A stretch of 64,000 bases of DNA from Roseibium sp. (GTDB lineage Bacteria; Pseudomonadota; Alphaproteobacteria; Rhizobiales; Stappiaceae), in the NCBI GenBank assembly GCA_017643215.1, contig JAEPNV010000001.1:558001-622000 (forward strand). Direction: 5' to 3'. The position numbers were made by a program, and so were the translations under genes. Shown here piece after piece: positions 1 through 9,837 of the stretch (position 1 is the first letter of the stretch; each line of letters begins with the position of its first letter). Under the pieces are notes generated by a model. The model had not been told where the DNA came from and made no database searches. It worked only from the letters and a program-made list of their open reading frames with translations.

Positions 1-110
1 ACATGTTCGATTTTTATCCCGACTATTCCGAGGACCGGGACGACGATGCCAAGGCGGCGCTCCAACTCCCGGCGATCTGCAACATGATCAGCAATTTCGT
101 CGACAACTGA
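1..110 (+). CDS. C-terminal fragment of an unrecognised protein, cut by the window edge
   Basis: The frame is open from the first bases to TGA at 108-110. An ATG at position 3 would give 35 residues with an acidic run (SEDRDDD), but only two bases precede it, so a start cannot be judged and this is probably the tail of a longer gene. I do not recognise the family. The stop is followed in the same phase by the transposase-like remnant at 111-269, so both could be pieces of one decayed element. Confidence 0.35.
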   Translation, partial: MFDFYPDYSEDRDDDAKAALQLPAICNMISNFVDN

Positions 111-269
111 CCGTCAGACTTCGCAGGCAAGCAAAAAGGACGGTGGTGGCCCGTGCCCAAAGCCTTCAAGGGCCACGTCCTGGCCGTCAGGCCCAGCGCG
201 CATGACGGTCAATACGGCGTCTTCTTCGGGGCCAACAGGGTCGCCAAAATCGACCTTTCAACCCTATGA
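111..269 (+). pseudogene. Remnant of an IS481-type (integrase-core) transposase C-terminus
   Basis: Directly after the TGA at 108-110 the frame stays open to TGA at 267-269 with no plausible start. The peptide contains PKAFKGHVLAVRP, then DGQYGVFF and RVAKIDL. From memory this resembles the last 40 or so residues of IS481-like transposases, where a 'valRPt..DGvy.v.F....ia.iDL' pattern is common. No catalytic DDE part is present. Family assignment is by recall of the pattern, not by alignment. The surrounding repeats fit a site of past insertion and decay. Confidence 0.45.
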
Positions 270-898
270 AGGTGTCAGCGATGTCCCCGAACACGTGTCA
301 ACCATCTCCCAAGACTAAACATCGGGGGCCGGGGCGGCATGGTGTCCGGCGCAGGACGGGAGAGCGGCCGCGACCACAGTGGCTCGCCGATCCCGGCTCG
401 GGGGCCGGGATGACATTTCGTGGGGGCGGACGCCGAGTAAAGGCGCGATCTCACCCCGCCCTTGATCGTCATCCCATGGCTTGACCATGGGACCCATACC
501 GCGATGTCGCCACCAGCTGTCCAGTTCCGTTTGGAAAAAGACGGGCATGGATGCCATGGCCTGTCCCGCTGCTGTCCGGTTCAAAATCCAGGGGCAGGCA
601 TATGTCATTGACCCCATTGCGCTTTGCGCGGCCAATATGCGCAAGGACATGGAATTTGGCATTGGGGCTACCAGCAGTTCTGTGCTTTCCCGGAGGCCGC
701 GTGAGCGGCCGTCCGGGACCCGGCAACCCCTAAATTTTATTCTGGAAAACAACACCTTCCGCAAAGTGCTGGGCCCCGGCTCGGGGGCCGGGGCGGCATG
801 GTGAGGATTGCGGGCTGACAATGAAAATCCCACAACCGGGTTAAACCGGACAGCAGTGGGACAGGCCCGAGCATGACTGCCGAAAGGTCAGTGGGCGT
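270..898. repeat. Gene-free stretch filled with short hairpin and dispersed repeats
   Basis: No credible gene is visible. An exact 23-bp direct repeat (tcgggggccggggcggcatg + gtg) lies at 322-344 and 781-803; the second copy is preceded by gggccccggc, giving a GC-rich hairpin. A related hairpin lies at 392-409. At 472-492 there is a perfect 8-bp stem TCCCATGG/CCATGGGA with a 5-nt loop. Segments 558-581 and 844-867 are inverted copies matching at 23 of 24 positions. The small ORFs here are side effects of these repeats. Confidence 0.6.
861..886 (-). repeat. Partial third copy of the dispersed hairpin element
   Basis: The reverse complement of these 26 bases (ctttcggcagtcatgctcgg, then gcctgt) matches the first 26 bases of the element whose fuller copies lie at 21683-21790 and 57693-57799. 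Only the outer part is present. It lies beyond the groEL terminator and the last groEL-tail-like fragment. Confidence 0.55.
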
Positions 899-964
899 GT
901 TAGAATCCCATGCCGCTCCCCGTACCGCAAAGCGGCGCAAGCACGAACAACGGGCGGCCCGCGC

Positions 965-990
965 AAAAAGGGCGGCCCGATGACCGCCCT
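965..990 (-). terminator. Rho-independent terminator for groES-groEL
   Basis: In minus-strand orientation GGGCGG, an 8-nt loop, CCGCCC and TTTTT follow one another. It lies about 100 nt past the groEL stop and downstream of the duplicated groEL tail, so it is the likely end of the groESL transcript. Confidence 0.75.
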
Positions 991-1011
991 TTCCGAAATG
1001 CGTTGAACTGA

Positions 1012-2742
<1,731 letters not shown>

Positions 2743-2786
2743 TCACTTTCAAAGGGATTGGGGAGTGACGTTACAAGCGGCGCCGA

Positions 2787-3074
2787 TCAGGCGATCACGC
2801 CCATAATGTCGGATTCCTTCATGATCAGCAGGTCTTCACCGTCGATCTTGACTTCGGTGCCGGACCATTTGCCGAACAGAACGCGGTCGCCTTCTTTGAC
2901 ATCGATCGGGATCAATTCGCCGGAGTCCTTGCGGGCACCATTGCCGATGGCGACAACTTCGCCTTCTTGTGGCTTTTCCTTAGCGGTGTCCGGGATGATG
3001 ATCCCGCCGGCGGTCTTTTCTTCAGAATCGACGCGGCGAACAACGACACGGTCGTGCAGCGGACGAAATGCCAT
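2787..3074 (-). CDS. groES: 10 kDa co-chaperonin GroES
   Basis: Caps the GroEL ring. The 95-residue reading starts [15 protein letters not shown] and ends in the usual ESDIMGV segment. An in-frame ATG eight codons upstream (3098) exists, but the ATG at 3074 gives the standard family N-terminus and has a gagagga-type ribosome site just upstream. First gene of the heat-shock operon, with CIRCE 94 nt upstream. Confidence 0.97.
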   Translation of the reverse strand: MAFRPLHDRVVVRRVDSEEKTAGGIIIPDTAKEKPQEGEVVAIGNGARKDSGELIPIDVKEGDRVLFGKWSGTEVKIDGEDLLIMKESDIMGVIA

Positions 3075-3167
3075 GTGACTGTTTCCTCTCATGGGCACGC
3101 TCCACCTTGGGCAGCGCGCGAAGCATGATGATTTGGTTTGAATGACGCGAGGAAAATCCCCCGCTTG

Positions 3168-3194
3168 TTAGCACTCCCCATGGGCGAGTGCCAA
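3168..3194 (-). promoter_or_regulatory. CIRCE operator (HrcA binding site)
   Basis: TTAGCACTC, 9 nt, GAGTGCCAA matches the CIRCE consensus TTAGCACTC-N9-GAGTGCTAA with one mismatch. It lies between the predicted promoter and groES, the usual position for HrcA repression of groESL. Confidence 0.93.
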
Positions 3195-3203
3195 CTGCGC
3201 TCG

Positions 3204-3232
3204 GATTTATGAATTGAACGCTGGAATGTCAA
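3204..3232 (-). promoter_or_regulatory. Housekeeping sigma-type promoter of groESL
   Basis: On the minus strand TTGACA (3232-3227) is followed after 17 nt by TAAATC (3209-3204), placing the start site at or just before the CIRCE element. The -35 is consensus and the -10 is weak. A heat-shock sigma reading was not evident. Confidence 0.55.
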
Positions 3233-3367
3233 TGGCGCCGGTCTAATATTTGTCCGGCGGGGTTAAGATCGTGTCCTGCCGGCGTTCCGCCGGATCCACG
3301 ATGGTAAACTGCTTTTATGTCTCCAAAACAGCCGTCCTGCCCGGAGAGGGCGGTCAGGGGGGGCAAC

Positions 3368-3937
3368 TCATTCGGCCGCTGAAATGGAGAACGGCAGCGA
3401 GGCGGTTGCCGATTTGCCGCCGACCTCGTCTTCAAAATCCAGTTCCAGGGCATAGTCACCTGCCGGAAGCCCGGAGAACTGGAACGCGAGGGTTGCCGGC
3501 AGTTCGCGGCGCGCACTCCGCCCTTCGCTGGAAAAAGCGGCAAAGGCGTCCTGCTGCGCGAGGACCTGCCCGGTAGCGTTGATCAGCCGGAAATCTGCCG
3601 CAATGCGGTAACTGAAGATGCCATCGGCTTCTTCGACCGTGAAACCGACCGGTTCGGCGTAAACATGGATGGCTTCTTCGGGTGCGAAAACGGACGACGA
3701 GCGCGGCTGGTACTTGCCGTACCCGGTCGCCGGACCGTCGGAGAACACCACTTTTGAAAAGGCAAGGGGTCCGGCGTCCCAGCTTTCCGATACCGATTGA
3801 AAAGCGGCCGAAAGCGCTGCCGATGGTTCGGGAAACTCGGTCGTCGCGTGGCCCTCGGCCAGCGCCGTGCCGGCGTAGGCCGCCATCACCGTGAACATGG
3901 CTGCCGGGGCCGCCCGTCCAAGTAAGCCATCGAACAT
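3368..3937 (-). CDS. Exported protein of unknown function
   Basis: About 189 residues with an N-terminal secretion signal (hydrophobic AAPAAMFTVMAAYAGTALA ending at an A-x-A type site). The mature part has the look of a beta-rich fold, with alternating hydrophobic stretches and no cysteines. I do not recognise a family. The ATG at 3937 is preferred because ggggga lies about 7 nt upstream; ATGs at 3943, 3970 and 4018 are alternatives. It sits between groES and a sigma-54 activator on the same strand, 118 nt after the activator's stop, so it could be a target or partner of it, but nothing shows this. Confidence 0.7.
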   Translation of the reverse strand: MFDGLLGRAAPAAMFTVMAAYAGTALAEGHATTEFPEPSAALSAAFQSVSESWDAGPLAFSKVVFSDGPATGYGKYQPRSSSVFAPEEAIHVYAEPVGFTVEEADGIFSYRIAADFRLINATGQVLAQQDAFAAFSSEGRSARRELPATLAFQFSGLPAGDYALELDFEDEVGGKSATASLPFSISAAE

Positions 3938-4054
3938 CCGCATTCCCCCGACCGCGCTCTCAGCGCGCATTGCAAGCCGTTGTTTTTTGCGGATATAGAC
4001 TGCTTGTCCAATGGACACAAGAAAATGCGTGCAGTGCGGTAAACAGATAGCCGG

Positions 4055-5575
4055 TTAAACGCTGCGCACGGACCAGGCCTGCCGTTTACGGTAGATGGTG
4101 GAAGGACTTATTTCCAGCGCCGCCGCTGCCATGGCGATATTGCCGTCAAACGCGTCCAGCGCGTCTTCGATGATCCGGCGTTCTTGAGCCCACAGCGGTT
4201 CGATCGAGCCAAACGGGCGGTGCGGCTGGGGCGGCCTTGTGCGCTCGCGCGACAAGTCCGCCAAAATGGAGGAGCGGCCAGAGGGATCGCGGATCACGAG
4301 CGGCAACATGTCCAGTGTGATCGAGGCGCCATCGTTCATGACAACGATATGTCGGATCGTGTTTTCAAGTTGCCGGACATTGCCCGGCCAGGCGTAGCTC
4401 TCCAGACACGCTTCCGCGTCCGCATCGAAACCCTTGAAACCGCGCCCTTCTTCCGTTGAAAACCGGGCCAGGAAGGACAGGGCCAGCGGGCCGATATCCT
4501 CCCGGCGGTCGCGCAGGGGCGGCAACTGGATCGGCAGAACATGCAGCCGGTAGTAGAGGTCCTCGCGAAACCGTCCCGCGGTGATTTCGTCCAGCGGATC
4601 GCGGTTGGTCGCGCAGATGATACGCGCATCGACCGACCGCATGGATGTGTCGCCGAGCCGCTGGAACGTTCCCGTTTGCAGGAAGCGCAGCAGCTTGCTT
4701 TGAAGCAGGAGGTCCATTTCCCCGATTTCATCGAGGAACAGCGTGCCGCCATCGGCCTGTTCGGCGGCGCCGGCCCGGTTGTCAGCCGCGCCAGTGAAGG
4801 CGCCGCGGACGTAGCCAAAGATCTCGCTTTCAATAAGGTCGCGGGGAATGGCGGCGCAATTCAGGGTAATGAACGGTTTGCCTTTGCGATCGGACAGGTC
4901 GTGGATCGCATTGGCGCAAAGCTCCTTCCCGGTCCCTGACTCTCCTGTGATGAACACCGGCGCCTGGGATGGCGCCATACGGGAGATCTGGTCATGAACT
5001 TGACGGATCGCCGTGGACGCACCAATGAGTTTGGCCTCGCCTACGGACGTGTCCGTGTGCACCGCCGCTCCGCCACGCCGGGACGGCGAAGAGGGGTTCA
5101 GGTCGTCGGTCCCGCCATCATGGCCTGGCATAGGGAGCTTTGTAACGATCTCCGAATGCGGCACCAAATCACGTGCAAGGACCGGGCGCTGGTCCAACTG
5201 ACCGGAAATCTTCCGCGCCAAGGCATCCAGCGAGAACGGTTTGGTGAGAAAGTCGTGTGCGCCGGCGCGCATGGCCGATACGGCGCGGGAAACAGATCCC
5301 CGGGCGGACACGGCGATGATCACTGTGGAAGGGCAGCGGACCGCGAATGGTTCCAGAGCATCGTCGTTGCCGATCGTCTCAAGATCAAGCACCAGCACAT
5401 CGGTCGATTTTCCGGCAAGATCCTGCAAGCAAGCGGATGGATCGGAGTAGATTTCCGGTTCGGCGCATACAAGGGAAAGTTTTGCACATACCGCGGCCGT
5501 CCGGCTTGCCTCGGAGTTCGAGGCATCAAGAACACGCACCATCACGGGCCGGTTCTGGCCCTCATTACTCCCCAT
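4055..5575 (-). CDS. Sigma-54-dependent response regulator (NtrC/LuxO family)
   Basis: 506 residues in three domains. An N-terminal receiver-like domain (about 12-130) keeps the phosphoacceptor region VLVLDLE and the Lys of FLTKPF, but its usual N-terminal acidic pair is reduced to one Asp (RVLDAS). The AAA+ domain has Walker A GESGTGKE, the sigma-54 contact loop GAFTGA, and Walker B GGTLFLDEIGEM. A Fis-type HTH (about 465-500, AAAALEISPSTIYRKRQAW) ends the protein. It should activate sigma-54 promoters; targets are unknown. No histidine kinase is adjacent. A strong inverted repeat lies 30 nt upstream of its start. Confidence 0.9.
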   Translation of the reverse strand: MGSNEGQNRPVMVRVLDASNSEASRTAAVCAKLSLVCAEPEIYSDPSACLQDLAGKSTDVLVLDLETIGNDDALEPFAVRCPSTVIIAVSARGSVSRAVSAMRAGAHDFLTKPFSLDALARKISGQLDQRPVLARDLVPHSEIVTKLPMPGHDGGTDDLNPSSPSRRGGAAVHTDTSVGEAKLIGASTAIRQVHDQISRMAPSQAPVFITGESGTGKELCANAIHDLSDRKGKPFITLNCAAIPRDLIESEIFGYVRGAFTGAADNRAGAAEQADGGTLFLDEIGEMDLLLQSKLLRFLQTGTFQRLGDTSMRSVDARIICATNRDPLDEITAGRFREDLYYRLHVLPIQLPPLRDRREDIGPLALSFLARFSTEEGRGFKGFDADAEACLESYAWPGNVRQLENTIRHIVVMNDGASITLDMLPLVIRDPSGRSSILADLSRERTRPPQPHRPFGSIEPLWAQERRIIEDALDAFDGNIAMAAAALEISPSTIYRKRQAWSVRSV

Positions 5576-5604
5576 TGCGGGATATCCCCCATCACGTGTG
5601 CTGG

Positions 5605-5637
5605 TTCGAAAAGAATCAAAGCGATTGCCTTTTCGAA
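5605..5637 (-). promoter_or_regulatory. 33-bp inverted repeat upstream of the sigma-54 activator
   Basis: TTCGAAAAG (5605-5613) and CTTTTCGAA (5629-5637) are perfect inverted copies. Inner arms AATC/GATT extend the stem to about 13 bp with a two-base bulge and a 5-nt loop. It lies 30 nt before the start at 5575. No T-run follows on the minus strand, so an operator (possibly for autoregulation) or 5' UTR hairpin is more likely than a terminator. Confidence 0.5.
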
Positions 5638-5754
5638 TAATTCACGAAACAGGGTAAACAAACCGTTGTCGCGCGTTGCCTCGCGGCCGACCGGAGCGGT
5701 CGGAGTAGGTGTCTGCTGCGCTTTGCCCGACCGGCTGCCGGAGGCGGAAACCAA

Positions 5755-6666
5755 CTACATCCGGCCGACCAGGAATCCGGCCGCAAAACCCAACAAGCAC
5801 GCTCCGGCGATCCAAAGGGAGGCATGGGCGCCGATGACAGGCCAAAGAGGCCGCCGGCTCAGCGCGCCCCATTCAGTGGAACCGGTGCTGGATTTCAAGG
5901 TGTCGGGCGCGTTTGGCGCAGGCAATGGAACCAGGTTGTCGGCGATGGGCGCCACATCCGAAGCAGAAGCCACGGCCGCCGGGCCGATGTGCGGCACATC
6001 GGCAAGATCAACGGTAGTCTCGTTGGCTGTTGGGCTTTGAGCGGCCGCGAACACAAAAACCGGCGTATACCGTCCCTTCGGAATTCCGATTTTCAGCGGC
6101 ACGTCGGCGCCGCTGCCGGTATAGTAATCGTCCAGTCTGCGGCGCAATCGGGCCGCCTCGACGCGCACGATCGGGTCGGTCGCCGGATTGAAGGTGGAAT
6201 TGCGGCCAAGGGCTTCGACAGCGATCGTGTAGCCTTTGATCTTATCCGGGTGGTCCTCCAATACCGCTTCGACGACGAAGCTCAAAAACGCACGAAGTTG
6301 CGGAACGGACCTGAACTCCGGACTTGTCAGGACACTGTCAAGTGCTTCCCTTATGTCATGCTTGGTCGCGTGTTCTGTGGCTGACGGGTATTCTTGTGTT
6401 CCGGCATGGTGCTGGCCGGTCGGTGTGCCGGACCAGGGGCGTGTCCGGTAATCCCGGCGCTCGCCCTGGCTCGGATCCCAGCCGTCTTTTGGGCCGGGCG
6501 CCGCTGGCGCGCGCGATCGGGCGCCGGTCGTCGGTACATCACCCGTTTCGGCGTTGGTGTTGTCGGAAGAACCACGATCAGACGGGTCATTGTCCATCGC
6601 ATCATCGACGTCCTTCAGGTCCGCGCACGCGCGCGCACCCTGGGATATGTGCCCAGCTGTCACCAT
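5755..6666 (-). CDS. Membrane-anchored protein with a wHTH-like DNA-binding-type N-terminal domain
   Basis: 303 residues. After a disordered, Asp/Gly/Pro-rich start (about 1-85), residues about 90-190 carry a pattern I associate with the N-terminal module of some adenylate-cyclase-like and TPR proteins of rhizobia (LRAFLSFVVEAVL, IKGYTIAVEALGR, DPIVRVEAARLRRRLDDYY, then IPKGRYTPVFV). A linker and one C-terminal membrane helix (HASLWIAGACLLGFAAGFLV) follow, so the effector part normally fused to this module is absent. A ggggg ribosome site precedes the ATG at 6666; an internal ATG at 6597 is possible. It is divergent from the TipF-like gene. Confidence 0.7.
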   Translation of the reverse strand: MVTAGHISQGARACADLKDVDDAMDNDPSDRGSSDNTNAETGDVPTTGARSRAPAAPGPKDGWDPSQGERRDYRTRPWSGTPTGQHHAGTQEYPSATEHATKHDIREALDSVLTSPEFRSVPQLRAFLSFVVEAVLEDHPDKIKGYTIAVEALGRNSTFNPATDPIVRVEAARLRRRLDDYYTGSGADVPLKIGIPKGRYTPVFVFAAAQSPTANETTVDLADVPHIGPAAVASASDVAPIADNLVPLPAPNAPDTLKSSTGSTEWGALSRRPLWPVIGAHASLWIAGACLLGFAAGFLVGRM

Positions 6667-6908
6667 CCAGACGCCCCCTCAAGGCTGTCGTCTGCCGGCT
6701 TGGACCGGCAGAACTCGCCCACTACCGTCACGTTAGTAGACACGGTCTGAGTTGAAAAGCCATAATACGTTGGAATACGGACAAAGCAGAACCGGCCTGC
6801 CAAAATGCGGGGGGACTTTTGCCCGTCCAACCCGAAGTGTCGTATTGTCGGGGACAATTCCGCCTAAATCCTTGTCCTATTGGCATCTGAGTCGGAACAA
6901 GGCGCTGA

Positions 6909-6924
6909 TTAAGGCATCATTAAC
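6909..6924 (+). promoter_or_regulatory. CtrA-type binding box
   Basis: TTAA, 7 nt (ggcatca), TTAAC is an exact match to the CtrA consensus TTAA-N7-TTAAC. It ends 37 nt before the ATG of the TipF-like gene, within the divergent spacer shared with the wHTH-like gene. Confidence 0.6.
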
Positions 6925-6961
6925 GTCAAATTTGTGATTCGTGCACGAGTGCTGAGTGACC

Positions 6962-8464
6962 ATGGGCCGCACTGCGACCATCTTTATCGTTTTCTGCATG
7001 GGGGTCATCGCGGCATCGGTGGCCGCCATCGTGATATTCCAATTCGGGCGGCCGTTCGGCGAAGCCGTTTCCCTGTCCCTGGCCTTGATGTGCACGATGG
7101 TGGTGGTCCATTTGCTGGTCGGCCGCAGCCGCGATCGCGGCGCGGTCAGCGAAGCGGTCGATCGCCTGGAAGACCGGTTGGCGGACATCGATGAGGATGT
7201 CGGCAATCTGGAGGGACGCCTGACCGGCGTCGAGCACACGTTCCCCCGCAAGACCCGAGCAGAAATCGATCCGCTGTTTGCGGAAGTCGAGGTGTTGGGA
7301 ACCCTGGTGAAGCAAATGGCGGAAGCCATGAGCGATATCGAGACGCGGATCGAGGATCAAAAAACCCTGGCGCCGCCGCCTGCGGCACCTGCATTGCCCG
7401 GCTATCAAACCGCGCCGGAACCGGTGCGCACCGCTCAGCAGGCGCTGCCCCATGCGTCCCCACATGGTGATCCATCTGTCCGGGCGTCGGCGCTCCAGCC
7501 GGGTCATGATGACACCCGGTATGCTGTAGAGCATCGCGCCTCTGCACCGGCCTACACCGCTCCACAGCCGCTTGAGCCGCCGGACGAACCGCCACCGGCG
7601 GCCGCAGCGCCGAGCGCTGCTCCGGCGGTGCCCGGAACACCTGCATCCGCACCCGTACCGCAGTCCGATCCGGCGATGCGCGAGCTCATCACCTCGGCGT
7701 TGAACGGCAACCGCGTTGAATTGCACCTTCAGCCCATCGTCACGCTGCCCCAGCGGCAGGTCCGGTTCTACGAGGCGTTCTCGCGGCTCAGAGACACCCA
7801 GGGCCAGCTCATCGAAGCCGCGGTCTTTATGCCGGAGGCCGTCCGGTCGCGCCAGATCGCGCGGATCGACAATCTTTTGCTGTTCCGGTCCGTCCAGGTG
7901 ATCCGGCGCCTGACGTCCCGCAACCGGAATGCCGCCCTGTTCTGCAATATTTCGAGCCTGTCGCTTGTCGACGAAACCTTCTTTCCCGGCTTCCTGGAAT
8001 TCGTGAACAGCAATCGAAACTACGCCGATGTTCTGATATTCGAATTCAGCCAGGCCGATATCGCCGACATGGGCGTTGTCGAGCATGAAAGCCTGAGCGC
8101 GCTGGCCGAACTCGGCTTCCGGTTTTCCGTCGATCGCATCACCGACATGCGAATGGACTTCAAGGCGCTGGCGCATCAAGGCTTCAAATACGCCAAGATG
8201 CACGCCGATTTCCTGATCGGACGGCGGACGGCCGATCATGGGCACATTCACCCGTCCGACTTCGCGGACCTGTTACACCGGTATGGAATGGAGCTGATCC
8301 CGGACCGTGTCGAGACGGAATCCCAGGTTCTGGAGCTGCTCGATTACGAAGTTTCGCTGGCCCAGGGCAATCTGTTTTCACCGCCCCGGCCGGTTCGGGC
8401 CGAGGTTTTGCAGGGCACGCCCGCGCCGACCACGTCGCCCCGCAAGCAGCGGGCCGCTGAATAA
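6962..8464 (+). CDS. TipF-like flagellar/polarity regulator with a degenerate EAL domain
   Basis: About 500 residues. Two N-terminal membrane helices (about 5-27 and 33-55), a coiled-coil (VDRLEDRLADIDEDVGNLEG), a Pro/Ala-rich linker, and a C-terminal EAL-type domain (about 240-480). The catalytic signatures are altered: EAL reads EAF (YEAFSRLRD) and the DDFG region reads DRIT (FSVDRITDM). This architecture matches Caulobacter TipF, which binds c-di-GMP and directs flagellum assembly rather than hydrolysing it. Role by family is an inference; no flagellar genes are in the window. A GTG two codons upstream (6956) is an alternative start. A CtrA box precedes it. Confidence 0.82.
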   Translation: MGRTATIFIVFCMGVIAASVAAIVIFQFGRPFGEAVSLSLALMCTMVVVHLLVGRSRDRGAVSEAVDRLEDRLADIDEDVGNLEGRLTGVEHTFPRKTRAEIDPLFAEVEVLGTLVKQMAEAMSDIETRIEDQKTLAPPPAAPALPGYQTAPEPVRTAQQALPHASPHGDPSVRASALQPGHDDTRYAVEHRASAPAYTAPQPLEPPDEPPPAAAAPSAAPAVPGTPASAPVPQSDPAMRELITSALNGNRVELHLQPIVTLPQRQVRFYEAFSRLRDTQGQLIEAAVFMPEAVRSRQIARIDNLLLFRSVQVIRRLTSRNRNAALFCNISSLSLVDETFFPGFLEFVNSNRNYADVLIFEFSQADIADMGVVEHESLSALAELGFRFSVDRITDMRMDFKALAHQGFKYAKMHADFLIGRRTADHGHIHPSDFADLLHRYGMELIPDRVETESQVLELLDYEVSLAQGNLFSPPRPVRAEVLQGTPAPTTSPRKQRAAE

Positions 8465-8492
8465 GGCCGGCGGCCACACCGACAATCCGGTC

Positions 8493-9833
8493 TTATTGCG
8501 TTGCAGTTTCGCCCGAAGGACCGATGGTGACGATGGTCGGTGCCACATCCTTCAAGAGCCGCTGCGCCACGCGGGTTACATCCTTCAGCGTCACGGCCTC
8601 GATCTCCGCATTCCGGCGGTCGAAGTAGTCAATGCCGAGCCCGGCGTTTTTGAGCGCGACGAGCTGGCTGGCGATCTTCCCCGACGTATCGAACCTGAGA
8701 GCGTAGGAGCCGGTCAGGAAGCGCTTCGCCCCGTTCAGTTCTTCCAGCGTCGGACCATCTGTCGCCATCCGCTCCAGTTGGGCGAGCATGATCTCGACCG
8801 TCTGGCCGGCCCGGTCCGGGCGGGTCGCGGCGGAACCGGACAAAAGGCCGGCATGCTCGTAAGGTCCAAGCGATGTGCCGACGCTGTAGGACAGGCCCCG
8901 CTTTTCTCGGACTTCCTTATAAAGCCACGACGTAAAACTGCCGCCGCCCAGGATGTGGTTCATGACAAAAGCGGCTTGATAGTCGGGATCAGTCCGTTTC
9001 AGGCCGGGCAATCCGAGCAGGATCGACGTTTGCGGTATTTCGAGGCTGAGCGATATGCGCTCGCCCGAAACGGGCTCAAAGTCGTCGACGGGCGTTAAGT
9101 CACCGGTCGCCGGCAGGCCGCCAAAGATGTCGTCCAGGAGCGGGGCCAGTGTATCGGCGTCGATGGCCCCGACCACGCCGATGACCAGGCTGTCTTTGGA
9201 CATCACGCGACCCATCTGTGCGCGGATATCATCCGTGCTGAGCGCGTTCAGGCTGTCCTCGGTGCCGCCACTCCGGCGGGCATAGGGATGATCACCAAAA
9301 AGGGCCTCGACGAAGGCGCGCCCGGCCAGGGCATTGGGATCCTGTTCCTGGCGCCGGACGCCCGCGATCAGTCGGGCCCTGTTGCGTTCCATGTCAGTCT
9401 CGTCAAACCTCGGCTCCGTCAGCGCCAGCCGAAGCAGGGCGAATGCGTCGTCGCGGGTTGCCGTCAGCGTGCGTAGGCTGCCGTAAAGGTGATCCCTGTC
9501 GGCGCTGAAACCGATGCTGACGGCAAGCTCTTCCAGCCGCGCCTTGTACTCGGCCGAGGTGAGTTCGCCGGCGCCCTCGTCCAGCGACGCCGTCAGGAGC
9601 CGGGTGAGCCCTTCCTTGCCGTCTGGGTCCTGGACCGTGCCGCCGTCGAATGAAAAATTCATGGCGATCAGCGGCACCGTGTCATCCGCAACGAGCCACG
9701 CCTCGATGCCGCCAGGACTGATCACCCGCTCAATCGTGACGGCCTGTGCGGGCAGAAACGACAAGAAGGTGAGAAGGGTCGCAAAAAGCGCCGTGCCGGC
9801 GGCGCTTGGCCGCATGATCGTGACGAGTTGCAT
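8493..9833 (-). CDS. M16 peptidase family protein, non-catalytic-type subunit
   Basis: About 446 residues with a signal peptide (ALFATLLTFLSFLPAQA) and the two-domain M16 fold. The zinc motif HxxEH is missing: the equivalent position reads LTRLLTASLDEGAG. It should therefore pair with the upstream HxxEH-bearing subunit as a periplasmic heterodimer, as in other bacterial M16 pairs. The ATG at 9833 lies 4 nt beyond the stop of the upstream gene and has gaaagg before it, so the two are translated as a unit. Confidence 0.9.
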   Translation of the reverse strand: MQLVTIMRPSAAGTALFATLLTFLSFLPAQAVTIERVISPGGIEAWLVADDTVPLIAMNFSFDGGTVQDPDGKEGLTRLLTASLDEGAGELTSAEYKARLEELAVSIGFSADRDHLYGSLRTLTATRDDAFALLRLALTEPRFDETDMERNRARLIAGVRRQEQDPNALAGRAFVEALFGDHPYARRSGGTEDSLNALSTDDIRAQMGRVMSKDSLVIGVVGAIDADTLAPLLDDIFGGLPATGDLTPVDDFEPVSGERISLSLEIPQTSILLGLPGLKRTDPDYQAAFVMNHILGGGSFTSWLYKEVREKRGLSYSVGTSLGPYEHAGLLSGSAATRPDRAGQTVEIMLAQLERMATDGPTLEELNGAKRFLTGSYALRFDTSGKIASQLVALKNAGLGIDYFDRRNAEIEAVTLKDVTRVAQRLLKDVAPTIVTIGPSGETATQ

Positions 9834-9837
9834 CAAT

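Noticed and set aside
270..898. Possible CRISPR array from repeated GC hairpins
   Set aside because: Repeats are few, irregularly spaced and of several kinds; no uniform spacers and no cas genes.
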